From Microcaldota archaeon (GTDB lineage: Archaea > Micrarchaeota > Micrarchaeia > Micrarchaeales > CABMGC01), in assembly GCA_023256495.1 (NCBI GenBank), contig JAGDXY010000024.1:1-41778 (forward strand): a DNA stretch of 41,778 nucleotides, given 5' to 3'. A model generated the notes under the pieces. The model was not told the origin of the DNA, did no database searches, and was given only the letters and a program-made list of their open reading frames with translations. Positions 27,793-37,990 of this stretch are shown in pieces. Made by a program: the position numbers and the translations under genes. Each line of letters opens with the position of its first letter. Position 1 is the stretch's first letter.

Positions 27793-30213
27793 ATGATAAA
27801 ATTGAGTAAATATACAATAGCGCTAATTGTTTTGGTAATAATATCTTTTGCTTATAACATAATATTCCTCATAGGTCCATCTTTCTATGGTGATGATGCA
27901 TCATATTTAGATTTAGCATATAGTGTTGTAACAGGCACTTTTCGAGAAAGTGGCTATATATTTAGCATAAGATTAATGCAATTTCTTCCTATAGCGCTAT
28001 TCTATAAGTTGTTTGGCTTTTCTTTACTTGCCGGTGCTTTGTGGGATATAATATCATTTACATCAACATTAGTAATTGTATATTTTATAGGTAAAAAGTT
28101 ATACAATGAATTAGCTGGCTTATTATCTTCATTACTTCTTTTTGGAATACCTTTTGTCACAATGTTAGCACCAACCATTAGTGATGATATTACTGCTATG
28201 TTCCTATCCTCTCTTTCTTTCCTATTTTACTTGTATGCAAGAGAGGATAAGAATAAACTGTTTTTCTTTCTGTCTGGTTTTATTATTTATTTAAGCATAT
28301 TAACAACACCAGAAGCAGCATTTATGGCAATAACTTTATTTGCTATAATTATAATAGATTTGATTAGGAAGAAGATTAGCATAAACAAAATTTCTTTATG
28401 GTTCATTTATGGTATTATTTTTTCATTTATCTTATTTATGCCTATAAATTATTATTTTTCATATAACGATTGTAACAATGTAACAATATCCTTTTCAACA
28501 CTTTGCAGAAATCCTATATTTCCAATAACATTAGATAGCAAATTTTATAGCAGTGTAGGTGCTGCAGATACTATACCTTCAACAGATATAGACCCAAGGT
28601 TTTATTTAGATATGATGTTTCCTAATAACATTATATTTAATTTGTTAAGCAATAATATAAGGGCATTGCTTAATACTAATATTTTTATAAACAATTTCTC
28701 TGGATTTTATTTTTACTACTTGTTTTTCTTTATATTCTTATATTCTCTATTTAAAATAAAAAATAGGAAATTTAAAATAGCAATTAGTTTTGTAACAATA
28801 GTGATAGTTATAATTTATCAATACTTTATAGTGCCAAGTATAAATTCACAGACATGTGTAGGCTATACCTATGGCGCTGATTGTAGCATATCTCTAGTAT
28901 TACTTACTATGATACCTTTCATTATGTTTGCATTCTTTACATTCATAATTAGAAATGATAATATTATTTTTGCATTACTTTGGTTTATTATAGGTGCTAT
29001 ATTATTAAATTATGGACCAATGCATATTTCTCTATATCCAAAATTCTTATATTTAGTAACTTATAGATTACAGAGATTCTTTGCATTATTAGGCCCATCA
29101 ACAGCGATAAGTCTTGGTATAGTGTTTGCTTATTTTATAAAGAAAGGTAGGTTAAGTGCAATAGCCTCTATATTGCTAATAATAGTATTATTAATAAGTG
29201 GATTTCTTTCAATAGAGTTTTGCAACAATTTGACATATTATGAAACATACCCACAGAAAGTTATTGCTAATTATTTGCTAAACCTACCAAATACTACTAA
29301 TATTTATATTGCAAGCTCATTTTCAAATCTACATGTATATATGGATTATAAGAATCCATCAAGATTCTATGCATATAATAACATACAAAATTGCTCAAAT
29401 ATACCACAAGGATCGTATGTAGTAATACCTATGGTCCAGCAATTTAATCTAGATTATACACCAAATCCATTGCCTTACTGTCCATCATGGCAATTAATCC
29501 TAAAAGGACCATTAGTTAATAATAGCTTATATGAAAACGCAATATATTTTGATGGATCTTTGTACTATATACCTTATTCTAAATCTAAAAACAGCTCTAC
29601 CTCTAGCATAGAGAATAACTCTGAAAATCTAACTTATATCTTATACAATAGACCTATGCAAGATTTTAAATCATTTAATTTAACAGGAGTATTTGTTGAA
29701 TATAATAATACCTTACATTACTTGCCAATAAATATAATAAGAAATGTAAGTGTATATGTAAATAAGACTAAAGTACAACCAAACGAGCTTATATGGCTAA
29801 ATGTCACATATCATGGTTTCTTTACATGGAATACTGGTAATAATGCAACAAAATATTATTTGGAGAGTCCAGTTATAAATATACATTATTATGGGGTTGA
29901 ATTAGGAAATCAAACAGGTAATCTATTAGTACAAAACAATGGTCCTTGGTATTATCTAATAAACCAATCAGGTGAGCCTCATCAAATAATGCCACCAAAT
30001 CCATTTAATACATTAGTAGTTCATTGGAATATAAGTGCAACTCAGCAAGATATTGGTAAAGATATAAAGATATGTGGTGGTTATTTTGCTGCTTATATGA
30101 ACCAAGGTGGTTTTAGTCTATTTAATACATTAGCAAAAGAAGAAAATAATATAATAAGCAATAATGTAATAAATATTGTAAGTAAAAATTGCGCAATAAT
30201 AAATGTAACATAA
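27793..30213 (+). CDS. GT-C-fold membrane glycosyltransferase (GT39/PMT- or ArnT-like), 806 aa
   Basis: Multiple TMs, N-terminal loop 'SFYGDDASYLDLAYSVVTGTFRESGYIF' with DD motif, C-terminal soluble domain. Confidence 0.75.
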   Translation: MIKLSKYTIALIVLVIISFAYNIIFLIGPSFYGDDASYLDLAYSVVTGTFRESGYIFSIRLMQFLPIALFYKLFGFSLLAGALWDIISFTSTLVIVYFIGKKLYNELAGLLSSLLLFGIPFVTMLAPTISDDITAMFLSSLSFLFYLYAREDKNKLFFFLSGFIIYLSILTTPEAAFMAITLFAIIIIDLIRKKISINKISLWFIYGIIFSFILFMPINYYFSYNDCNNVTISFSTLCRNPIFPITLDSKFYSSVGAADTIPSTDIDPRFYLDMMFPNNIIFNLLSNNIRALLNTNIFINNFSGFYFYYLFFFIFLYSLFKIKNRKFKIAISFVTIVIVIIYQYFIVPSINSQTCVGYTYGADCSISLVLLTMIPFIMFAFFTFIIRNDNIIFALLWFIIGAILLNYGPMHISLYPKFLYLVTYRLQRFFALLGPSTAISLGIVFAYFIKKGRLSAIASILLIIVLLISGFLSIEFCNNLTYYETYPQKVIANYLLNLPNTTNIYIASSFSNLHVYMDYKNPSRFYAYNNIQNCSNIPQGSYVVIPMVQQFNLDYTPNPLPYCPSWQLILKGPLVNNSLYENAIYFDGSLYYIPYSKSKNSSTSSIENNSENLTYILYNRPMQDFKSFNLTGVFVEYNNTLHYLPINIIRNVSVYVNKTKVQPNELIWLNVTYHGFFTWNTGNNATKYYLESPVINIHYYGVELGNQTGNLLVQNNGPWYYLINQSGEPHQIMPPNPFNTLVVHWNISATQQDIGKDIKICGGYFAAYMNQGGFSLFNTLAKEENNIISNNVINIVSKNCAIINVT

Positions 30214-30254
30214 TTATAAAAAAATTTAAGTGTAATGAAATAAATGGTGTTTTT

Positions 30255-30575
30255 ATGGAATTCAATGAATATCAAAATAAAGCAAAGGAAACTGCTGAAT
30301 ATCCAAATTCTTTAAATGGAGCTGTATTCTATACTGCTATTGGCTTAGCTGGTGAAGTAGGTGAGCTTTTAAATAAAATAAAAAAGATCGCAAGAGATAA
30401 TATAACATTAGATAAAGATGATATTGCATATGAGCTAGGTGATATTCTATGGTATTTATCAGAACTAGCAAGAGCTATGAATATAGATCTAGATTATGTT
30501 GCAATTAAAAATTTAGAAAAACTTAGATCTAGAAAAGAAAGAGGCACAATACACGGGAGTGGAGATCATAGATAA
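30255..30575 (+). CDS. MazG-family nucleotide pyrophosphohydrolase
   Basis: 'GLAGEVGELLNKIKK' and 'YELGDILWYLSELA'. ATG at 30255 preferred over ORF-track 30189. Confidence 0.88.
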   Translation: MEFNEYQNKAKETAEYPNSLNGAVFYTAIGLAGEVGELLNKIKKIARDNITLDKDDIAYELGDILWYLSELARAMNIDLDYVAIKNLEKLRSRKERGTIHGSGDHR

Positions 30576-30589
30576 GAAAATTGATTCCT

Positions 30590-32344
30590 ATGATAAGGCA
30601 ACCTATAATAGTTGTAATGGGGCATGTAGACCATGGAAAGACATCTTTACTAGATAAGATTAGAAATACAACTATCGCTGCAAAGGAAGCTGGTGGTATT
30701 ACACAACATATAGGAGCAAGTGAGGTTCCATTAGATGCAATAAATACAATAAGCAAATCAATAATAAACAAATTTAAGATCGAAATAAAGATACCTGGCT
30801 TATTATTCATAGATACACCAGGACACGAAGCTTTTACAAATTTAAGAAGAAGGGGAGGTTCAGTAGCGGATCTAGCTATTTTGGTAGTAGATGTCTCTAA
30901 AAGTTTTGAAGAGCAAACATATGAAGCAATTGAAATACTAAAAGAATATAAAACACCATTTATAGTTGCTGCTAATAAAATAGATTTAATTACAGGATGG
31001 CAACCAAGTGGAAGTTATTCTTTTTTAGAAGCAATAGAAAAGCAGAATCAAAATGTTGTATTAGAATTAGACAAGAGGGTATATGATATAGTATATAAGT
31101 TAAGCGAATTAGGCTTTAATAGTGAAAGATTTGATAGAGTAAGAGAATTTAGCAAAGAAGTAATGATTATACCTATAAGTGCTAAAACAGGTGAAGGATT
31201 AGCAGAATTGTTGCTATATACAGCTGGCTTAGCTCAAAGATTCTTAGAAATGCAATTAAAAATTGAAGTAAATGGACCTGGCATTGGAAGCATACTAGAG
31301 AAAAAAGAAGAAAAAGGCTTAGGCACAACTATAGATGTAATATTATTCAATGGCAGTTTAAGCGTAAATGATGTGGTTGCATTTGCTACACCTAATGGTA
31401 TAAAAGAGGCAAAGATAAAAGCCTTATTAAGGCCAAAACCATTACAAGAACTAAGAGAATCACTAAGCAAATTTTATTATATAGATCGTGTAAGTGCAGC
31501 AGCAGGTATAAAGATAAGTGGAAATGGTTTTGAAGAAGCTATACCTGGTTCATTGATAGTCTCTACATCTATGCCAGACTATGCAAAAATGATAAATGCA
31601 GAAATTAGCGAAGTTTTTGCTACAGATAAAACAGGTATAGTAGTAAAGGCAGATAGCATAGGTGGTTTGGAGGCACTATCAAAATTATTAAACAAAGAAG
31701 GTTTTAAAATAAGTAAAAAAGGTATAGGAAACGTAACAAAGAATGATATATTAGATGCATTTGCAATGAAAAAGCAGGACCCATATTCTTCTTTTGTATT
31801 AGCATTCAATGTTGACATAGAACCAGATGCAAAAGAGCTTAGCAATACAACAGGAGTAAAGGTTCTTACAAATGATATAATATATAGATTAATAGAAGAT
31901 TTCAAAAAGATAATAGAAGAGGAAAAGAAAAATGAGATAGAAAGAATAGATAAGAGTATAACACATCCAGCAAAAATATTTGTATTACCTAATGCAAGGT
32001 TTAGAATATCACATCCTGCTATATTTGGAGTAAAAGTAGAAAAGGGCAAGATTAAGCCATCTGATCTTTTAATGAATAAAAATGGAGATCTTCTTGGAAG
32101 AATAAGAGAGATACAATCTAATGGCATATCGCTAAATGAAGCAAAGAGTGGTGATGAGGTAGCTATATCAATAGATGATATTGTATTTGGAAGGCATGTA
32201 AATGAAAATGATATATTGTATACGTTCATTAATGATGATGAAGAACGTGAGTTAAGATATAAATTAAACTCTTTCCTAAATGATGAAGAAAAAGATGTAT
32301 TAAATGAAATATCAGAAATAAAGAAGAAGAGAAAACTTAGCTAA
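30590..32344 (+). CDS. infB: Translation initiation factor aIF5B (IF-2)
   Basis: 'PIIVVMGHVDHGKTSLLDKIRNT', 'EAGGITQHIGASEVP', 'FIDTPGHEAFTNLRRRGG', 'ANKIDL'. ATG at 30590 preferred over TTG at 30581. Confidence 0.95.
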   Translation: MIRQPIIVVMGHVDHGKTSLLDKIRNTTIAAKEAGGITQHIGASEVPLDAINTISKSIINKFKIEIKIPGLLFIDTPGHEAFTNLRRRGGSVADLAILVVDVSKSFEEQTYEAIEILKEYKTPFIVAANKIDLITGWQPSGSYSFLEAIEKQNQNVVLELDKRVYDIVYKLSELGFNSERFDRVREFSKEVMIIPISAKTGEGLAELLLYTAGLAQRFLEMQLKIEVNGPGIGSILEKKEEKGLGTTIDVILFNGSLSVNDVVAFATPNGIKEAKIKALLRPKPLQELRESLSKFYYIDRVSAAAGIKISGNGFEEAIPGSLIVSTSMPDYAKMINAEISEVFATDKTGIVVKADSIGGLEALSKLLNKEGFKISKKGIGNVTKNDILDAFAMKKQDPYSSFVLAFNVDIEPDAKELSNTTGVKVLTNDIIYRLIEDFKKIIEEEKKNEIERIDKSITHPAKIFVLPNARFRISHPAIFGVKVEKGKIKPSDLLMNKNGDLLGRIREIQSNGISLNEAKSGDEVAISIDDIVFGRHVNENDILYTFINDDEERELRYKLNSFLNDEEKDVLNEISEIKKKRKLS

Positions 32345-32804
32345 CCTTAGCTAATAATGATCCTATATCAACGTTTGGTAGATTATTGTATAAATTTGTA
32401 TAGTTTACTTGTACATATCCTTTAAAAAGTGCACCTGTATATGAGCTATAAGGACTTGTACCATTATAACAACTTATGTTTAAAGTCACTTGTTGTCCAG
32501 AACCAAGATAAACTGGCTTGCTATAACTAGTAAATATTGCTATTGGCTTTTGTGTATTACAACCTAATGCTGTTATATTTATTGGAGTTACACCAGAGTA
32601 ATAAATAGTAATTGATAAGAGACCATTGGAGCTTAGATAAGCATTTTGGCATGAAAGTGGTTCATCAAATATGCAATAAGTATTAGAAATTACTCCGCTA
32701 AAGTTTAATAGCCCAGAACCTACCAAAATACCCAAAACTATAGCTATAATTAAAAGTGCCCATCCATAAGTTGTTAGATATTCAATAGCTGATTGAATTC
32801 TCAT
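32337..32804 (-). CDS. Small pilin-like secreted protein with class III signal peptide
   Basis: MRIQSAIEYLTTYGWALLIIAIVLGILVGSGLLNFSG, then a Cys/Tyr/Ser-rich mature domain. Confidence 0.8.
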   Translation of the reverse strand: MRIQSAIEYLTTYGWALLIIAIVLGILVGSGLLNFSGVISNTYCIFDEPLSCQNAYLSSNGLLSITIYYSGVTPINITALGCNTQKPIAIFTSYSKPVYLGSGQQVTLNISCYNGTSPYSSYTGALFKGYVQVNYTNLYNNLPNVDIGSLLAKVS

Positions 32805-32837
32805 TGAATTTAATTACTACAAAGAAACTTAAAATAT

Positions 32838-34289
32838 TTATCTAATAAACAAATTATTGACTTTTATTCTCTTTTGTTTAGCATCATCCCTATTACGTAT
32901 TGTTACTGTATTGTCTTCTAGTGTTTGATAATCTATGGTTATATCATATGGAACCCCTATTTCATCTGCCTTTGCATAACGCTTACCTATACTACCACTA
33001 TCACTATAATAAGAACTTATATGTCTAAACTGCATCATATTAAATATATCCTTTGCTTTTTCTATTAATTTATCATCTTTTTGTAGAGGAAATATTGCAT
33101 ATTTATATGGTGCTAAATCTTCATTTAATCTTAGATATTGCCAACCTCTACCATCATCAACAAAATTGTTTTCTAATAAAGCAAAGAAAATTCTATCTAA
33201 ACCAATACTAGGTTCTATTACGTGTGGTATGAATTTTCTGCCATTTTCATTAACCATTAGCTCTTTGTTTGAAAATAGTGAATGCTGTTTTAGATCAAAG
33301 TCCTTTCTGTAAGCATTACCTGCGCATTCAATATAGCCATATCTGGTCTTAATCTCCAAATCTATATTACCACCAGAATAGTGTGGTAATTCTTCTTTAT
33401 TTAATACTCTATACCTATATACATCTTGACTAAAACCTAGCTCTCTTAAGAATTTGTCTTCTATATATAAAATAAAGGCAAAATATCTGTTTGGTATAAC
33501 ATTATTATCTAGAAGTTCATTGATACTTTTCATTTTGGGCTTTTCATCATTAGGTTCCATAATATTAAGTTCATAATTATCAAGAAAATCTAAGTTTATA
33601 TCTCTAAATTGCTTTTGATCAGAATCTGGATCAAAGAAAAGTTCTAGCTCCATTTGAGTAAAATTACGCATTCTTACTAGTTCCTGTCTTGGTGAGATTT
33701 CATTCCTAAAAGAGTGGCCTATTTGTCCTATACCAACAGGCAATTTTAATGCATTTACTTTATATAGATAAATGAAATCTACAAATATATTTTGAGCTGT
33801 TTCTGGCCTAAGATAAGCAATATTGTTATAGCCTATATTTGTCTTAAACATAAGATTAAATCTATCTACCTTGCTTAATTCACCACCACACTTTTCACAC
33901 TTTATATTGTTTTCCTTTATAAGTTTTTCAATCTCAGAATCATTCATTTTCTTTATCTCATCTGCCTCTTTTGCTAAACCTCTTTTCTCAAAAAATTCTT
34001 CAAGTAATTTATCTGCTCTATAAGGAGTATTACAAGTCTTACAAATAACTATAGGGTCTGTAAAAGAAGCAATGTGCTGACTTGCCTTAAATACTATCTC
34101 TGGACCAAGCTCTACACTCTCTATCTCTATGCCTTCTATATAATCTATAAAGTACCAACGCCATATTTTCTTTATGTTTTCTCTTATTCTTACTGCTATT
34201 GGACCATATTCATATAAACCAGCTAAACCACCATATATATCAAAAGCCTTATAATAAAAGCCTCTTTTTATAGCTACATTATCGTTCAT
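32838..34289 (-). CDS. glyS: Glycyl-tRNA synthetase (archaeal/eukaryal alpha2 type)
   Basis: 'GFYYKAFDIYGGLAGLYEYGPIAVRIRENI', 'FRNEISPRQELVRMRNFTQMELELFFDP', 'CAGNAYRKDFDL', 'EPSIGLDR'. Confidence 0.95.
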   Translation of the reverse strand: MNDNVAIKRGFYYKAFDIYGGLAGLYEYGPIAVRIRENIKKIWRWYFIDYIEGIEIESVELGPEIVFKASQHIASFTDPIVICKTCNTPYRADKLLEEFFEKRGLAKEADEIKKMNDSEIEKLIKENNIKCEKCGGELSKVDRFNLMFKTNIGYNNIAYLRPETAQNIFVDFIYLYKVNALKLPVGIGQIGHSFRNEISPRQELVRMRNFTQMELELFFDPDSDQKQFRDINLDFLDNYELNIMEPNDEKPKMKSINELLDNNVIPNRYFAFILYIEDKFLRELGFSQDVYRYRVLNKEELPHYSGGNIDLEIKTRYGYIECAGNAYRKDFDLKQHSLFSNKELMVNENGRKFIPHVIEPSIGLDRIFFALLENNFVDDGRGWQYLRLNEDLAPYKYAIFPLQKDDKLIEKAKDIFNMMQFRHISSYYSDSGSIGKRYAKADEIGVPYDITIDYQTLEDNTVTIRNRDDAKQKRIKVNNLFIR

Positions 34290-34311
34290 AATGATATTTT
34301 ACTCATGTATT

Positions 34312-34923
34312 TTAATAAAGCTTCTCTATGATTTCATTCTTAATTTTATTTACTTTATCACTTAAAAATTCAAACAATAAGATAAAATCAATTATAATAA
34401 TATAAAATAGAGTTTTCAACGCATTGATTCGCTCTTTTTTATATTCAAACCCGTAGTTATAAGTAACATTGCTGACAAATTTATGATCAAGATCACTTCT
34501 ATAAATATAAGACTTTTTTACATTGCTATATTCTAAAATTGATTCATCAACTATTGAGTTTTTTATTATAGAATTTACTATACTAGAGCTAAAGACTTTA
34601 TTGTAACCATATACATTTACATTTCTTATTTCAGAACCAGCGCAGATTAATATACCATCTCCATTTACTTTTTCTATATCGCAATTAGATGAAATGATTA
34701 ATAGATCTTCTTGCCTTTTAAGTTTAAAATCTAGAGATTTTATATGCAATTCATTGTCTACTTTACTAATTTGCATAATAGTAATGCTATCAGCATCTTG
34801 TTTTCTCTTTATAGATTTTAAGTCTAACAAATCAAAAGACTTTTCTAATTTAGAATCAGTAGTTATAAGAATATCTGTACTTTTTCCTTTCTTTCTATAA
34901 TTTACTTCTATATTATTTCCCAT
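34312..34923 (-). CDS. Hypothetical protein, 203 aa, beta-repeat region plus C-terminal TM
   Basis: Short-period beta-strand-like repeats (SSSIVNSIIKNSIVDESILEYSNVKKSYI), TM 'TLFYIIIIDFILLFEFL'. Confidence 0.65.
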   Translation of the reverse strand: MGNNIEVNYRKKGKSTDILITTDSKLEKSFDLLDLKSIKRKQDADSITIMQISKVDNELHIKSLDFKLKRQEDLLIISSNCDIEKVNGDGILICAGSEIRNVNVYGYNKVFSSSIVNSIIKNSIVDESILEYSNVKKSYIYRSDLDHKFVSNVTYNYGFEYKKERINALKTLFYIIIIDFILLFEFLSDKVNKIKNEIIEKLY

Positions 34924-35022
34924 ATAATAAGATTAAAACGTGCCTTTTTAATCTTTTACTATTTTATCTTTTTATCTAATTTAAAATTATGCTTTTAAAG
35001 ATATTTATTCTAAGTTAAAATT

Positions 35023-35820
35023 ATGGAAGATTTAATATTCATAAAACTTGGTGGAAGTATAATAACAAAACCAAGTCCCTATACACCAGATATAGAAAGA
35101 ATTGATCTATTGCTAAAAGAGATAAAAGATTCAATGAATGATAAAAAAGTAATAATAGGCCATGGTGGGGGCTCTTTTCCACACATACCTGCAAAAGAAT
35201 ACCAAGTCAATTTAGGCTTAGTAAATGAAAAAAGCAGATATGGCGCTTCGCTTACACAACATGCAGCTGCACAGCTGCATAGAATTGTTTTTGATGAAAT
35301 GCTAAAGATAGGTTTTGAGCCTATATCTTTTCCACCTTCAGCAGGAGTAATAACAAAAAAGGGCAAAATAATAAATTGGAATATTGAACCTATTAAATTA
35401 GCACTAAGTAAAGGCTTTTCTATAGTAACATATGGTGATTTAGGTATTGATGAAGATCAAGGTGTATCGATAGTCTCTACTGAGGAAGCATTTAGATATT
35501 TGGCAAATGAATTAAGACCAAACAAAGTGATTTTGATTGGCGATGTAGATGGAGTCTTTGATAAAGACCCAAATAAATTTAAAGATGCAAATCTTATAAA
35601 GGAGATAAATAAAGACAATATAAATTCTGTATTAAACCTTACTTCCGGTTCTGCAAAGATAGCTGATGTAACTGGTGGCATGAAAACAAAGCTTTCAATC
35701 TTATATGATATTGTGATAAGCACAGGTGCTATAGGTTATATTGCAAATGGTTCAAGGCAAGGAGTAATAAAAAATATATTAGAAGATAAAGATGATATTT
35801 ATACGAAAGTAGTTAAATAA
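35023..35820 (+). CDS. Isopentenyl phosphate kinase (AAK superfamily)
   Basis: 'IKLGGSIIT', 'IGHGGGSFPHIPAKEY' with the IPK-type His, 'LIGDVDGVFDKDP', 'DVTGGMKTKL'. Confidence 0.9.
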   Translation: MEDLIFIKLGGSIITKPSPYTPDIERIDLLLKEIKDSMNDKKVIIGHGGGSFPHIPAKEYQVNLGLVNEKSRYGASLTQHAAAQLHRIVFDEMLKIGFEPISFPPSAGVITKKGKIINWNIEPIKLALSKGFSIVTYGDLGIDEDQGVSIVSTEEAFRYLANELRPNKVILIGDVDGVFDKDPNKFKDANLIKEINKDNINSVLNLTSGSAKIADVTGGMKTKLSILYDIVISTGAIGYIANGSRQGVIKNILEDKDDIYTKVVK

Positions 35821-36486
35821 TCACTTCTTATCCAAATAGGCATCGTCTATTACATATATACCGCGCATTCCTTCTTTTTCTATATGTGCTTTGTTTATAT
35901 TTATCTTATATTTAAACAATGGTGCATCTAAAACAAAACTCTCTGCTTCGCCTCCTTCAAAAGCAAGATTTATTCCATATTTTCTATTAAGATATAGAAG
36001 TTTTTCTATCATAGATTCATCAATCTTCTTTCCCAAAAAGCTTGTATCAAGGCCCTCAGCCGCTACCATAGTAATTATTGCATAAAACTTAGATGCAATT
36101 TCTCTTAGCTCTAATTCAGGTTCTATATGCCAAAGTGGTGCAATATGCTCTATTTTATTTTTTTGGCAAAGCATATTTATCCTATCTGCTTGATATTTAC
36201 TGGCTACTGCACCTGTTACTAATAAATCTACTTCATTATCTATTAATGCCCTTTCTAAATCCTCTAATTCCTTTTCCTTTTCGCCTTTTGTAAAAACAAA
36301 TATATGCTTTATTCCTAGTGCCTTTGCTTGCAATTCTGTATACTTTACATTTGGATAATGAAACATATAGCTTTCTTTGCTCTCTGGTTGCATTGTTATA
36401 AGTAGATCTATGTTAATACCTTTTTCTACCACCTTATGCAACGCTAAAGTTGAATCTTTTCCACCACTAAATAAAACAGCGTGCAT
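35821..36486 (-). CDS. Diphthine-ammonia ligase (Dph6/ATPBD4-like)
   Basis: 'LFSGGKDSTLALHKV', 'VTGAVASKYQADRI', 'LAFEGGEAESFVLDAPLF'. Confidence 0.9.
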   Translation of the reverse strand: MHAVLFSGGKDSTLALHKVVEKGINIDLLITMQPESKESYMFHYPNVKYTELQAKALGIKHIFVFTKGEKEKELEDLERALIDNEVDLLVTGAVASKYQADRINMLCQKNKIEHIAPLWHIEPELELREIASKFYAIITMVAAEGLDTSFLGKKIDESMIEKLLYLNRKYGINLAFEGGEAESFVLDAPLFKYKININKAHIEKEGMRGIYVIDDAYLDKK

Positions 36487-36487
36487 T

Positions 36488-37117
36488 TTATCTAACTCTT
36501 GAGTTAGGGCATATATCGTTTAATATACATTCATTGCATTTTGGATTTCTTGCATTACATGTATCTCTGCCAAGTCTTATGAGCCAATGTGAAAAATCAT
36601 GCCAATACTTCTTAGGAACTATATTCATTAATTGCCTTTCAACCCTCAGTGGATCTCTTGAATTAACCAAACCCAATCTATTGGCTACTCTATTAACATG
36701 AGTATCTACAACAATACCATAATTTAAATTATATAATTCATTGAGTATAACATTAGCAACTTTTCTACCAACACCAGGCAATAACATCAATTCATCTATA
36801 TTGTTTGGAATTTTTCCATTAAAATTCTCTATTATAATCTTGCTACTTTCTTTTATATATTTTGCTTTATGCTTATAATAGTTCAAACTTTTAATGAATT
36901 TATACAACTCTTTTAGGTTTGCATTTGCATAATCATTAAATGTTTTAAAATGCTTGAAAAGCTCTTTTGTAACCTTGTTTACTTGTTTATCTGTATTTTG
37001 TGGAGATAATAATACTGATACAAACAATTCAACATCATTTCTATGCTTAAGCTCAGTGCTTAAATTCTCACCATACTTAGCCTTTAGCCTATTAATTATC
37101 TCATCTAAATATTTCAT
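36488..37117 (-). CDS. nth: Endonuclease III (4Fe-4S HhH-GPD)
   Basis: 'LLSPQNTDKQV', 'LPGVGRKVANVIL', 'VDTHVNRVANRLGL', C-x6-C-x2-C-x5-C at the C-terminus. Confidence 0.93.
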   Translation of the reverse strand: MKYLDEIINRLKAKYGENLSTELKHRNDVELFVSVLLSPQNTDKQVNKVTKELFKHFKTFNDYANANLKELYKFIKSLNYYKHKAKYIKESSKIIIENFNGKIPNNIDELMLLPGVGRKVANVILNELYNLNYGIVVDTHVNRVANRLGLVNSRDPLRVERQLMNIVPKKYWHDFSHWLIRLGRDTCNARNPKCNECILNDICPNSRVR

Positions 37118-37150
37118 AATAATTTTATAATTTAAGTTTTAAGTTTATTA

Positions 37151-37990
37151 ATGATTAGCATGCGCGAACCAGCTGTTGCAGGTAGCTTTTATCCAGAGGA
37201 GCAAGACAAGCTAGCAAAGATGATAAATGAATACCTACAATATGCAAAGGTTGATGAAACTTATTCAAAAGAAGCGAAAGGTTTTGTGGCGCCGCATGCA
37301 GGTTACATTTACTCTGGAAGAATAGCGGCGTATACATACAAAGCTATATACCAATATCTACAGCACAAAAAAGTAGATACTATAGTAATCATAGGACCAA
37401 ATCACACAGGTGCAGGATCTTTAATAGCGGTATCTGATGAAGATTGGGTAACGCCATTTGGTATATTTAATAATGATCATGAATTTACTAGAGCACTGTC
37501 AAAAATAAAAGGCATTGATATAAATGAAGCAGCGCATGAAGAGGAGCATTCTATAGAGGTGCAATTGCCATTTATACAATTTATATCTAGAGATTTTGAC
37601 ATAAAAGGCGTATTTATTTGTATGCTAGATCAGAGTTATTATTCAAGCGAATTATTAGCAAATGCAATAAACAAAGTGAAAGAAGATTTAGAAAGAGAGA
37701 TTATAGTAATTGCAAGCTCTGATTTTAATCATTATGAATCAGCAGAAATAGCAAAAAGTAAAGATTTGCCTGCAATCGAAGCACTAGAAAAGCTCGATAT
37801 GTTAAAGTTTAATGATATAATAGAGAGGGTTGGAGATACCGCTTGTGGATTTGGCCCTATAACAGTAGCAGGTCTATACGCAAAAATGAATGGAGCAAGT
37901 AGGGGAATATTATTAAACTATGGAAATTCCGGTGATATAAATAACGATTATTCCTCTGTTGTAGCTTATGCAAGTTTGATTTTTGTATAA
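37151..37990 (+). CDS. MEMO1 family protein
   Basis: 'REPAVAGSFYPEE', 'APHAGYIYSGRIAAYTYK', 'IIGPNHTG', 'EEEHSIEVQLPFIQ', 'SSDFNHYE'. Confidence 0.92.
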   Translation: MISMREPAVAGSFYPEEQDKLAKMINEYLQYAKVDETYSKEAKGFVAPHAGYIYSGRIAAYTYKAIYQYLQHKKVDTIVIIGPNHTGAGSLIAVSDEDWVTPFGIFNNDHEFTRALSKIKGIDINEAAHEEEHSIEVQLPFIQFISRDFDIKGVFICMLDQSYYSSELLANAINKVKEDLEREIIVIASSDFNHYESAEIAKSKDLPAIEALEKLDMLKFNDIIERVGDTACGFGPITVAGLYAKMNGASRGILLNYGNSGDINNDYSSVVAYASLIFV

